10,987 bases of DNA from Saccoglossus kowalevskii (lineage: Eukaryota; Hemichordata; Enteropneusta; Harrimaniidae): positions 1-10,987 of the forward strand of contig NW_003136741.1 of assembly GCF_000003605.2 (NCBI RefSeq). The letters are read 5' to 3'. The stretch's first letter is position 1. The number at the start of each line of letters is the position of its first letter. A program made the position numbers and the translations under genes. The notes below the pieces were generated by a model, which worked only from the letters and a program-made list of their open reading frames with translations, had not been told where the DNA came from and did not search any database. Shown here piece by piece: positions 1 to 6,366 of this stretch.

Positions 1-963
1 TCGTCTAACACATTGTCCTGCACCAGAATCAATGATACATTTAACTGTTTGACCATCTATGTCAATTTTAGTATCAGGCTGTTGATTGGTTGATATGGAG
101 GACACTGTGATGTGATATGCATAATCATCATCTGAGGAAGAAAAATCTTTAGTTGTAGCAGAATTGACATGTTGCAATATTTTACTCCGACATACTTTAG
201 CGAAATGTCCTGTTTTATCACATTTTCTGCATTTTTGATCTCTTGCTGGACATTCACCTGAATGTGGATATTTTCCTCCACACCTGAAACACGACTTGTG
301 TTTTCTGTCAGGCTCCACTCGTTTTGGTTTACCAGTATACTGCTGGGATTTCTTATATTTATTTCTTTTCCACTGGCTCTTTTTTACAGGCTGGACTGTA
401 TTTACTTCTGTTTCTGTCTCAAACTGATTTTCAATACCTCTGGCTTGACGTTCAGAAACTTCAAAAGAACGACCAGAATCTAACAGTGCCTCTAATGTTA
501 AATCATCTCTGAGAGCTTTACGACGTAACCTAGTTGACACACATGATAATACTATCTGGGATTTTATTTCTTCATTAACATCATGAAAACCACAATTTCT
601 TGCTAGTTGTTTCAAACGGGTAAAATACTGATCCAAAGATTCATCAGTTTTCTGAGTAGCATGCCTAAAAACATTGACCTCATAGGTTTTATTCACCTTT
701 GGCAGGAAATATTTATTCAGGGCATCTACAGCCGCTTTGTATACATTGTCACTGCCCTCAACGTCAGGTAATGTTTCAAAAACATCAGCGACCTCATCTC
801 CCGCAGAAAACAACAGCAGTGCTCGTTTTCTTGCATTGTTTTTTATATCGTATGCAACTAGAAATGTCTCAGATTTCTTCAACCATTTCTCCCATCGAGG
901 ACCAATAGAAGTAGAGTCCCCATACACAGAAAAAGCTGGGAATACTGGTAATGCAGTAGCCAT
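1..963 (-). pseudogene. Gag and start of protease, left copy, partial
   Basis: This N-terminal part of the same Gag-Pol starts at the ATG at 963. It covers the capsid-like region, the basic stretch and both zinc knuckles, and reaches the protease DSGAG motif near the left edge. Differences from the middle copy include F31S, A95E and Q244K. The frame is open down to about position 20, where two single-base losses (13-14 and 17-18) shift it just after the protease active site. Whether this is a real lesion or an end-of-sequence error cannot be decided here. It could be intact in the genome, in which case it is simply a CDS cut by the window. Confidence 0.82.
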
Positions 964-1175
964 GTCCACAATGTGTCACTTTCCACTCCAGAATTGATTT
1001 ATATTATGTACTGTACCTCCTTGGTGCTGTGCACTAAAGTATTGCTGCTCAGATTTCTGCAACTTTCTGTCTTCAAGGTCAAATTTCTTCTTCAGATTAC
1101 TTCAAAAATTCTGGAAATTTGCATCTGGATGATCCTGGGTGTACCATTAAACTAATTTATCACTCGTCGCCAAAA
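964..1175 (-). other. 5' leader of left copy
   Basis: Same 212-base leader as in the middle copy, with uORFs at 1097-1147 and 1092-1124 and the octamer at 1117-1124. No difference from the middle leader was noticed. Confidence 0.68.
1163..1172 (-). other. Primer-binding site, left copy
   Basis: On the minus strand TGGCGACGAG lies three bases (TTT) after the end of LTR1. It matches the complement of the 3' end of serine tRNAs with a GACGAGG acceptor strand plus G discriminator and CCA, a family known to prime Mag-type elements. The tRNA match is from general knowledge of tRNA-Ser(GCT) and was not searched. Confidence 0.8.
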
Positions 1176-1233
1176 TGTAATGTTCTTAAAGAATAATTAT
1201 GAGACAGTTTATCTGAGGGAAAGGACTGGTTTG

Positions 1234-1239
1234 TTTATT
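1234..1239 (-). terminator. AATAAA poly(A) signal in LTR1
   Basis: Minus-strand AATAAA lies in the second half of the LTR, about 60 bases before its end. It is the likely cleavage signal for transcripts of the middle copy. Confidence 0.55.
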
Positions 1240-1314
1240 TAACCAACTGATGACTGAACCCTCGTTGCTAGGTGCTACTGAGCATGCCCGCATAATTAAT
1301 TACAAGACAAGACT

Positions 1315-1327
1315 AGGTCAAAGGTCA
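1315..1327 (+). promoter_or_regulatory. DR1 nuclear-receptor-type motif in LTR1
   Basis: A perfect direct repeat of AGGTCA separated by one base (aggtca-a-aggtca) lies near the U3 end of the LTR, reading on the plus strand. DR1 is the known binding site for RXR/PPAR, HNF4 and COUP-TF type receptors. Function in this element is inference. Confidence 0.6.
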
Positions 1328-1353
1328 CAATAATACAGAAGTAGAATACTACA

Positions 1354-1368
1354 TCTCTCCTCTCTTTT
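1354..1368 (-). other. Polypurine tract, middle copy
   Basis: Fifteen consecutive purines on the minus strand (AAAAGAGAGGAGAGA) abut the TG of LTR1 directly. This is the expected primer for plus-strand DNA synthesis and defines LTR1 as the 3' LTR of the middle copy. Confidence 0.9.
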
Positions 1369-1682
1369 AGATAAACAAGGAAACTCACGAAAGCATGTAT
1401 AACAAATATAACTTATCAATATTTAAAAGTCTTCAAATTGTAATTGTTGATATTGTGAATATCAAAGTCAAAGAACGAACAATATTTATGAAAGTATGAA
1501 CTTGAACTTACAATTTTTTTAAAACATAGGCATATGTTCACTCAATAAAACAAAAGAAATTACATAACACTAACTTCAAAATCGTTTCAATTGTGAGTGA
1601 AGGGATCGACGTCCTTCTATTCAAATGCCATTATTTTCGGATTATTTTGCCCAAATCACGAAAGTATGACATGTTTTAGAAA
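1369..1682 (-). other. 3' non-coding region of middle copy
   Basis: About 314 AT-rich bases lie between the gag-pol stop and the polypurine tract, with no ORF of note. They contain a 19-bp hairpin (1447-1465), an 8-bp inverted repeat (ttcactca 1537-1544 with tgagtgaa 1594-1601) and three copies of a short motif resembling cacgaaagYatg at 1386-1397, 1487-1498 (less exact) and 1657-1668. Their roles are unknown; RNA export or stability elements are a possibility only. Confidence 0.7.
1447..1465. repeat. Hairpin in 3' non-coding region, middle copy
   Basis: Perfect inverted repeat of 8 bp (ttgatatt / aatatcaa) with a 3-base loop. The stem is AU-only apart from one GC pair, so it is weak. Confidence 0.5.
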
Positions 1683-4600
1683 CTAAGTTATGTAGTCTTG
1701 AAGATAACTTGGTTTTTGTCTTTCTCTCTTGGATCTACGTATCGATTCTGGTGGATTTGTTGATGTTTGAGGATTGTCTAATATTTGAAGATTGTCCGAT
1801 ATTGTTTGATTAGTTTCTACATTATTTTCATGAGGAATTCTCTTAAAGAATGAAGCATTTCTGGTGATCTCATGATTTCCTCTCTGGACGGTGGTCATAC
1901 TGCCTTTCTTACTCACAACTTCATATGGCTCAGGATTGAATGGAGTTGACATTTTATTTCTCTTTTGTTGTTTTACAAGGACTCGGTCTCCGATGCCTAA
2001 ATCTGATGCTTTAGCATGGTTGCGTGTGTCTGCATACTTCTTCATGCATAATTTTCTCTTTGCATCACTTGCTTGAATTTTCCTATCAGGTTTATTATTA
2101 TATATCTGAGGTAGGGTTGTTTTCATTTTTCTACTATTCAAAGCTTTGAATGGAGAAATGCCTGTAGTTGAATGTGGTGTAGCTCTATACTGACGCAGAA
2201 ATTGAAAAAGTCCTTGGCACCAGCTTTTGCCTTCTAGCTTGGCTGCACGGACTGCTTTTTCCAGCGTTCGCATCATCCTCTCGGCTTCTCCATTAGCTTT
2301 TGGCCACAATGGTGTTATTTTTCTATGTCTAAATCCAACATATTTAGAAAAGCGTTTAAACTCATCTCCATTATATGGCGGGCCATTATCAGTTTTAACA
2401 ATGTCCGGTATACCTTGTCTGGCAAAGATTGCATCGAAGTGCGGGATAGCTGCTTCTGCAGATGTAGAATTACAAATTTCTACCTCTGGGTATCTACTGT
2501 AGTCATCGATGACTACCAACAAATATTTACCATTTGGGAATGGACCACAGAAATCTGCTGAGACCTCTTGCCAAGGACCATTTGGCAGTGTAGACATTTT
2601 TAATGGCTCGATAGTAGGTTTTGGTCCATGTGTTGATGCTTGACATGGTATGCACCTGGTTACTGTTTCTTCCACCATTCTGTCAATACCTGGAAACCAA
2701 AGAGTTTCTCTCAGCAACTTTTTCGTTTTTACAACACCTTGATGACCGACATGAGCTAAACATATGGCTTTCTGTTGCAATTTCTTTGGAACCACAATTC
2801 TGTTTCCACGTAACACAACTCCATTGGCTGTTGACAGTTCGTCTTTGACTGCTTTGTATTGTACAACATCATGATGCAAATCATACCACTTTTGTGTGTT
2901 AATAACTTCCATTATTTTCTGTAAGATTTCATCTTCCGATGTTGCTTGCTTAATTTCAGCCATTGTCATAGCAGGGGGTATCGCATTCTCAATTATAAAA
3001 TTTATGTATGTATCAATACGTGAAACATGGTCTTTACAGTGGTTTACCTGGTCAGGATGTCGACTCATGTAATCAGCAGGGTTGGATTCACCTGGTTGAT
3101 ACTCAAGAACTACTTGATACGGTTGAAGACGCAAACTTAGTCTTTCAAGTCTGGCTGTTAATTTAGAATTAGACTTATTGAACATGCCTTCTAATGGCTT
3201 ATGGTCGGTTATCACCTTGAATTCTGAACCAAATACATAAATGTGAAAATGTTCACAAGCCCATATAACTGCAAGGGCTTCTCGCTCTGTCTGGCTGTAC
3301 CGTGACTCTGTATCTGTCAGTGCACGACTTGCATATGCAATGATATTACAAGTATCTCTGGTCTCATTTACTTGTGTTAAAACTGCACCAAGGCCTGTTG
3401 GGCTTGCATCTACTAACAGCTCTGTTTTCAGCCTTGGATCAAAGTATTTCATCACCCTGTGACTTGCCATCAGGCTTTTTAACTTCTCGAATGATCCTTG
3501 TTGCTCAGGTCCCCATTCCCACTTTGTATCTTTGTGAGTTAGAATACGTAATGGTGTTGCAATAGTTGCAAAATCAGGCACAAATCGAGCAATGTATTGA
3601 GCCATGCCTAGGAAACTACGTACAGCTGTTGCATCTTCTGGTGCTCTGACATTGATTATTGCTGTCACTTTCTTATCATCCGCCATTATACCGGCACTGG
3701 AAAATGTATGACCATAGAACTGAATCAAAGACTTGCTGAACTCACATTTCTGTTGATTAGCTGTGATGTTATACTTCCGCAGCCTTTGGAACACTGCTCT
3801 TAGCATTTCATCATGTTCCTGTTGTGTCTTACCATATATGATAATGTCATCTGAAAGATTTCTAGCACCACGTATACCTTGTATCATGTCTGATACTGCT
3901 TTCTGAAATATTTCAGCAGCAGAGTTTATTCCGAAACTCAGTCTCTTGTATCTGTATAAACCCATATGAGTAGCAAACGTAGTTATATGCCTTGATTTTG
4001 TGTCCAGCTCAAGCTGATGGTAACCTTGGTTTAGATCAATCTTGCTGAACACCGTTGCACCATTCAGATCCACAATCAGGTCTTCTATTGTTGGCATGGG
4101 ATGTCTCTCCCTTTCTATAGCTTGATTGGCAGCTCTCATGTCAACACATACTCTGATTCCTGTCTTTTTAGGTACTATTACTATGGGAGATACCCACGGA
4201 GTGGCTCCATCTGCCTTCTCTATTATGTCTAACTGCTCTAGCTTATTTATCTCTGCTTCAACTTGCTCACGTACATGGAATGGCACTCGCCGATGCTGCT
4301 GTGCAACTGGTTTGACTGATGTGTTAATATGCAAAATTGCTTTTGTATCTCGCATCTTGCCAATACCTTCAAATCTGTCTGCATACTCCTCAATCAAACT
4401 ATCACTGGTACATGTAGAAAGTGAATTTACTATGTGTAGTAAACCAAGCTGTGTTGCTGTATAATAACCCAGTAAATTTCCTGCTGATCCTTTTACAACA
4501 TGGAACTTAGTGACAGTAGACTGTTGGGTTATAGGAGACTTTACATTCACCTTAACTTCACCAAGTATTGGAAGTGGTTTCTTAGATCCATATGCATACA

Positions 4601-5618
4601 CATTCTTTGAACATTGTGTAATTTCTGCATTATTCAACAGCTTGCATGTTTTCTCGTCTAACACATTTGTCCCTGCACCAGAATCAATGATACATTTAAC
4701 TGTTTGACCATCTATGTCAATTTTAGTATCAGGCTGTTGATTGGTTGATATGGAGGACACTGTGATGTGATATGCATAATCATCATCTGAGGAAGAAAAA
4801 TCTTTAGTTGTAGCAGAATTGACATGTTGCAATATTTTACTCCGACATACTTTAGCGAAATGTCCTGTTTTATCACATTTTCTGCATTGTTGATCTCTTG
4901 CTGGACATTCACCTGAATGTGGATATTTTCCTCCACACCTGAAACACGACTTGTGTTTTCTGTCAGGCTCCACTCGTTTTGGTTTACCAGTATACTGCTG
5001 GGATTTCTTATATTTATTTCTTTTCCACTGGCTCTTTTTTACAGGCTGGACTGTATTTACTTCTGTTTCTGTCTCAAACTGATTTTCAATACCTCTGGCT
5101 TGACGTTCAGAAACTTCAAAAGAACGACCAGAATCTAACAGTGCCTCTAATGTTAAATCATCTCTCAGAGCTTTACGACGTAACCTAGTTGACACACATG
5201 ATAATACTATCTGGGATTTTATTTCTTCATTAACATCATGAAAACCACAATTTCTTGCTAGTTGTTTCAAACGGGTAAAATACTGATCCAAAGATTCATC
5301 AGTTTTCTGAGTAGCATGCCTAAAAACATTGACCGCATAGGTTTTATTCACCTTTGGCAGGAAATATTTATTCAGGGCATCTACAGCCGCTTTGTATACA
5401 TTGTCACTGCCCTCAACGTCAGGTAGTGTTTCAAAAACATCAGCGACCTCATCTCCCGCAGAAAACAACAGCAGTGCTCGTTTTCTTGCATTGTTTTTTA
5501 TATCGTATGCAACTAGAAATGTCTCAAATTTCTTCAACCATTTCTCCCATCGAGGACCAATAGAAGTAGAGTCCCCATACACAGAAAAAGCTGGGAATAC
5601 TGGTAATGCAGTAGCCAT
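1683..5618 (-). CDS. Gag-Pol polyprotein of Ty3/Gypsy element (intact, 1311 aa)
   Basis: A single fused polyprotein packages and copies the element RNA and integrates the DNA. The start chosen is the ATG at 5618 (protein begins MATALPVF), with G at -3 and G at +4. An in-frame GTG two codons upstream is not a likely animal start. Residue positions from that ATG: capsid-like Gag about 5-175; basic stretch about 195-222; zinc knuckles C225-C238 (CX2CX5HX3C, atypical) and C245-C258 (CX2CX4HX4C); protease DSGA at 312-315; reverse transcriptase about 455-635 with D528 and LSDD at 588-591; RNase H with D737, E778, D805 and D849; integrase zinc site H956, H959, C989, C992 and core D1022, D1077, E1113 (D,D-35-E); GPY/F-like FNPEPYEVV about 1227; basic C-terminal tail with RRSKRER. 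All expected catalytic residues are present. No frameshift separates gag from pol. Assignment to the Mag / K02A2.6-like group is by motif resemblance. Confidence 0.95.
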   Translation of the reverse strand: MATALPVFPAFSVYGDSTSIGPRWEKWLKKFETFLVAYDIKNNARKRALLLFSAGDEVADVFETLPDVEGSDNVYKAAVDALNKYFLPKVNKTYAVNVFRHATQKTDESLDQYFTRLKQLARNCGFHDVNEEIKSQIVLSCVSTRLRRKALRDDLTLEALLDSGRSFEVSERQARGIENQFETETEVNTVQPVKKSQWKRNKYKKSQQYTGKPKRVEPDRKHKSCFRCGGKYPHSGECPARDQQCRKCDKTGHFAKVCRSKILQHVNSATTKDFSSSDDDYAYHITVSSISTNQQPDTKIDIDGQTVKCIIDSGAGTNVLDEKTCKLLNNAEITQCSKNVYAYGSKKPLPILGEVKVNVKSPITQQSTVTKFHVVKGSAGNLLGYYTATQLGLLHIVNSLSTCTSDSLIEEYADRFEGIGKMRDTKAILHINTSVKPVAQQHRRVPFHVREQVEAEINKLEQLDIIEKADGATPWVSPIVIVPKKTGIRVCVDMRAANQAIERERHPMPTIEDLIVDLNGATVFSKIDLNQGYHQLELDTKSRHITTFATHMGLYRYKRLSFGINSAAEIFQKAVSDMIQGIRGARNLSDDIIIYGKTQQEHDEMLRAVFQRLRKYNITANQQKCEFSKSLIQFYGHTFSSAGIMADDKKVTAIINVRAPEDATAVRSFLGMAQYIARFVPDFATIATPLRILTHKDTKWEWGPEQQGSFEKLKSLMASHRVMKYFDPRLKTELLVDASPTGLGAVLTQVNETRDTCNIIAYASRALTDTESRYSQTEREALAVIWACEHFHIYVFGSEFKVITDHKPLEGMFNKSNSKLTARLERLSLRLQPYQVVLEYQPGESNPADYMSRHPDQVNHCKDHVSRIDTYINFIIENAIPPAMTMAEIKQATSEDEILQKIMEVINTQKWYDLHHDVVQYKAVKDELSTANGVVLRGNRIVVPKKLQQKAICLAHVGHQGVVKTKKLLRETLWFPGIDRMVEETVTRCIPCQASTHGPKPTIEPLKMSTLPNGPWQEVSADFCGPFPNGKYLLVVIDDYSRYPEVEICNSTSAEAAIPHFDAIFARQGIPDIVKTDNGPPYNGDEFKRFSKYVGFRHRKITPLWPKANGEAERMMRTLEKAVRAAKLEGKSWCQGLFQFLRQYRATPHSTTGISPFKALNSRKMKTTLPQIYNNKPDRKIQASDAKRKLCMKKYADTRNHAKASDLGIGDRVLVKQQKRNKMSTPFNPEPYEVVSKKGSMTTVQRGNHEITRNASFFKRIPHENNVETNQTISDNLQILDNPQTSTNPPESIRRSKRERQKPSYLQDYIT

Positions 5619-5830
5619 GTCCACAATGTGTCACTTTCCACTCCAGAATTGATTTATATTATGTACTGTACCTCCTTGGTGCTGTGCACTAAAGTATTGC
5701 TGCTCAGATTTCTGCAACTTTCTGTCTTCAAGGTCAAATTTCTTCTTCAGATTACTTCAAAAATTCTGGAAATTTGCATCTGGATGATCCTGGGTGTACC
5801 ATTAAACTAATTTATCACTCGTCGCCAAAA
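5619..5830 (-). other. 5' leader of middle copy with PBS, two uORFs and an octamer motif
   Basis: 212 bases separate LTR2 from the gag ATG. Two upstream ATGs are visible on the minus strand. One at 5802 opens 16 codons ending at TAA (5752-5802) in moderate context (T at -3, G at +4). A second at 5779 opens 10 codons (5747-5779), overlapping it, in weak context. A perfect octamer ATGCAAAT lies at 5772-5779. The leader is expected to hold the packaging signal, which I cannot pinpoint. Confidence 0.7.
5818..5827 (-). other. Primer-binding site, middle copy
   Basis: Minus-strand TGGCGACGAG lies three bases downstream of LTR2 and is identical to the sites of the other copies. It is the predicted annealing site of a serine tRNA for minus-strand DNA synthesis. 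Confidence 0.82.
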
Positions 5831-5888
5831 TGTAATGTTCTTAAAGAATAATTATGAGACAGTTTATCTGAGGGAAAGGACTGGTTTG

Positions 5889-5894
5889 TTTATT
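5889..5894 (-). terminator. AATAAA poly(A) signal in LTR2
   Basis: Same hexamer at the same LTR offset. It would end transcripts of the right copy and also limit read-through into the middle copy. Confidence 0.55.
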
Positions 5895-5969
5895 TAACCA
5901 ACTGATGACTGAACCCTGGTTGCTAGGTGCTACTGAGCATGCCCGCATAATTAATTACAAGACAAGACT

Positions 5970-5982
5970 AGGTCAAAGGTCA
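5970..5982 (+). promoter_or_regulatory. DR1 nuclear-receptor-type motif in LTR2
   Basis: The same perfect AGGTCA-n1-AGGTCA pair at the same offset (139 bases from the plus-strand start of the LTR). It is present in all three LTRs without change. Confidence 0.6.
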
Positions 5983-6008
5983 CAATAATACAGAAGTAGA
6001 ATACTACA

Positions 6009-6023
6009 TCTCTCCTCTCTTTT
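6009..6023 (-). other. Polypurine tract, right copy
   Basis: The same 15-nt purine run directly abuts LTR2, identical to the tract next to LTR1. It proves that LTR2 is the 3' LTR of the right copy while also being the 5' LTR of the middle copy. Confidence 0.9.
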
Positions 6024-6101
6024 AGATAAACAAGGAAACTCACGAAAGCATGTATAACAAATATAACTTATCAATATTTAAAAGTCTTCAAATTGTAATT
6101 G

Positions 6102-6120
6102 TTGATATTGTGAATATCAA
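6102..6120. repeat. Hairpin in 3' non-coding region, right copy
   Basis: Identical 8-bp inverted repeat with a 3-base loop. It is retained in both copies, but the copies are so similar that this says little about selection. Confidence 0.5.
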
Positions 6121-6190
6121 AGTCAAGGAACGAACAATATTTATGAAAGTATGAACTTGAACTTACAATTTTTTTAAAACATAGGCATAT

Positions 6191-6228
6191 GTTCACTCAC
6201 CGTCCCTCGAGGGACGGTGGTTCACTCA
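6191..6228. repeat. 29-bp insertion: perfect 22-bp palindrome with flanking 9-bp direct repeats
   Basis: The right copy reads gttcactca (6191-6199), then a palindromic block, then gttcactca again (6220-6228). The middle copy has gttcactca once, at 1536-1544. The palindrome spans 6198-6219, with half-site caccgtccctc and the XhoI hexamer ctcgag at its centre. The net gain is 20 bp of new sequence plus a 9-bp duplication. The form resembles a tiny transposon remnant or excision footprint with a 9-bp target duplication, the size typical of Mutator-like elements; that is inference. Confidence 0.8.
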
Positions 6229-6366
6229 ATAAAACAAAAGAAATTACATAACACTAACTTCAAAATCGTTTCAATTGTGAGTGAAGGGATCGACGTCCTT
6301 TTACTCAAATGCCATTATTTTCGGATTATTTTGCCCAAATCACGAAAGTATGACATGTTTTAGAAA

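Larger units (their letters stand above)
1..1353 (-). mobile_element. Ty3/Gypsy LTR retrotransposon, left copy, 5' part only (cut by window edge)
   Basis: LTR1 acts as the 5' LTR of a third head-to-tail copy. It is followed by the same primer-binding site, leader and gag start, and runs off the left edge inside the protease region. It aligns with the middle copy at a constant offset of 4655 bp from position 21 onward. Two single-base losses lie at 13-14 (tt for ttt) and 17-18 (cc for ccc). The remaining pol and 3' LTR are outside the window, so whether the array has more units cannot be told. Confidence 0.93.
1176..1353 (-). repeat. LTR1, shared LTR between middle and left copies
   Basis: This 178-bp direct repeat on the minus strand begins TGTAGTATTC and ends AACATTACA, the standard TG...CA termini. 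Its upstream side (minus strand) abuts the polypurine tract of the middle copy and its downstream side abuts the PBS of the left copy, so it serves as both a 3' and a 5' LTR. It differs from LTR2 and LTR3 only at 1263 (c instead of g). It is short for a Gypsy LTR but contains a DR1-type motif pair near its start and an AATAAA in the second half. Confidence 0.96.
1176..6008 (-). mobile_element. Complete Ty3/Gypsy LTR retrotransposon, middle copy of a tandem array
   Basis: This is a full element from 5' LTR (LTR2) to 3' LTR (LTR1). Read on the minus strand it has, in order, a 178-bp LTR with TG...CA ends, a serine-tRNA-like primer-binding site, a 212-bp leader, one uninterrupted gag-pol ORF, a 3' non-coding region, a 15-nt polypurine tract and the second LTR. 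The two LTRs differ by one base (G at 5918, C at 1263), which by the usual LTR-divergence logic suggests recent origin. That logic assumes both LTRs came from one integration, and here both are shared with neighbouring copies. Domain order PR-RT-RNaseH-IN is that of Ty3/Gypsy, not Ty1/Copia. There is no env-like ORF and no chromodomain. This is the only copy in the window with an unbroken coding region. Confidence 0.95.
5831..6008 (-). repeat. LTR2, shared LTR between right and middle copies
   Basis: This 178-bp LTR with TG...CA ends is identical by eye to LTR3. The polypurine tract of the right copy lies on one side (6009-6023) and the PBS of the middle copy on the other (5818-5827). No target-site duplication or host DNA separates the copies. 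On the minus strand, TCAGTC and TCAGTT initiator-like motifs precede the AATAAA by a few tens of bases. That is compatible with transcription starting near the centre of the LTR and a short R region that includes the poly(A) signal, but the start site itself cannot be fixed from sequence. Confidence 0.96.
6024..6366 (-). other. 3' non-coding region of right copy
   Basis: The counterpart of 1369-1682, longer by exactly 29 bases because of the palindromic insertion at 6200-6228. It carries the same hairpin (6102-6120) and a few substitutions, such as aggaacgaac for agaacgaac and a two-base change near 6301. Confidence 0.7.

Noticed and set aside
1594-1601. tgagtgaa as an AP-1 site.
   Set aside because: It differs from the TGAGTCA consensus and is better explained as one arm of the local inverted repeat with 1537-1544.
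1369-1682. A possible env-like gene after pol.
   Set aside because: Only about 314 bases lie between the pol stop and the polypurine tract, with no ORF long enough for an envelope protein.
4126-4464. Plus-strand ORFs of 60-112 codons opposite gag-pol, repeated in each copy (for example 4126-4464 and 8810-9148).
   Set aside because: They recur only because the underlying element is repeated, lie entirely inside the coding strand of a well-recognised polyprotein, and show no recognisable domain. They are antisense shadows.
4712-4936. Minus-strand 74-codon ORF inside gag, in a second frame, seen in all three copies.
   Set aside because: It overlaps the nucleocapsid region of the real frame, has no recognisable features, and recurs only through repetition of the element.
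5619-5624. GTG two codons upstream of the gag ATG as a start.
   Set aside because: Non-ATG starts are rare in animal genes and the next codons include an ATG in strong context (G at -3 and +4).
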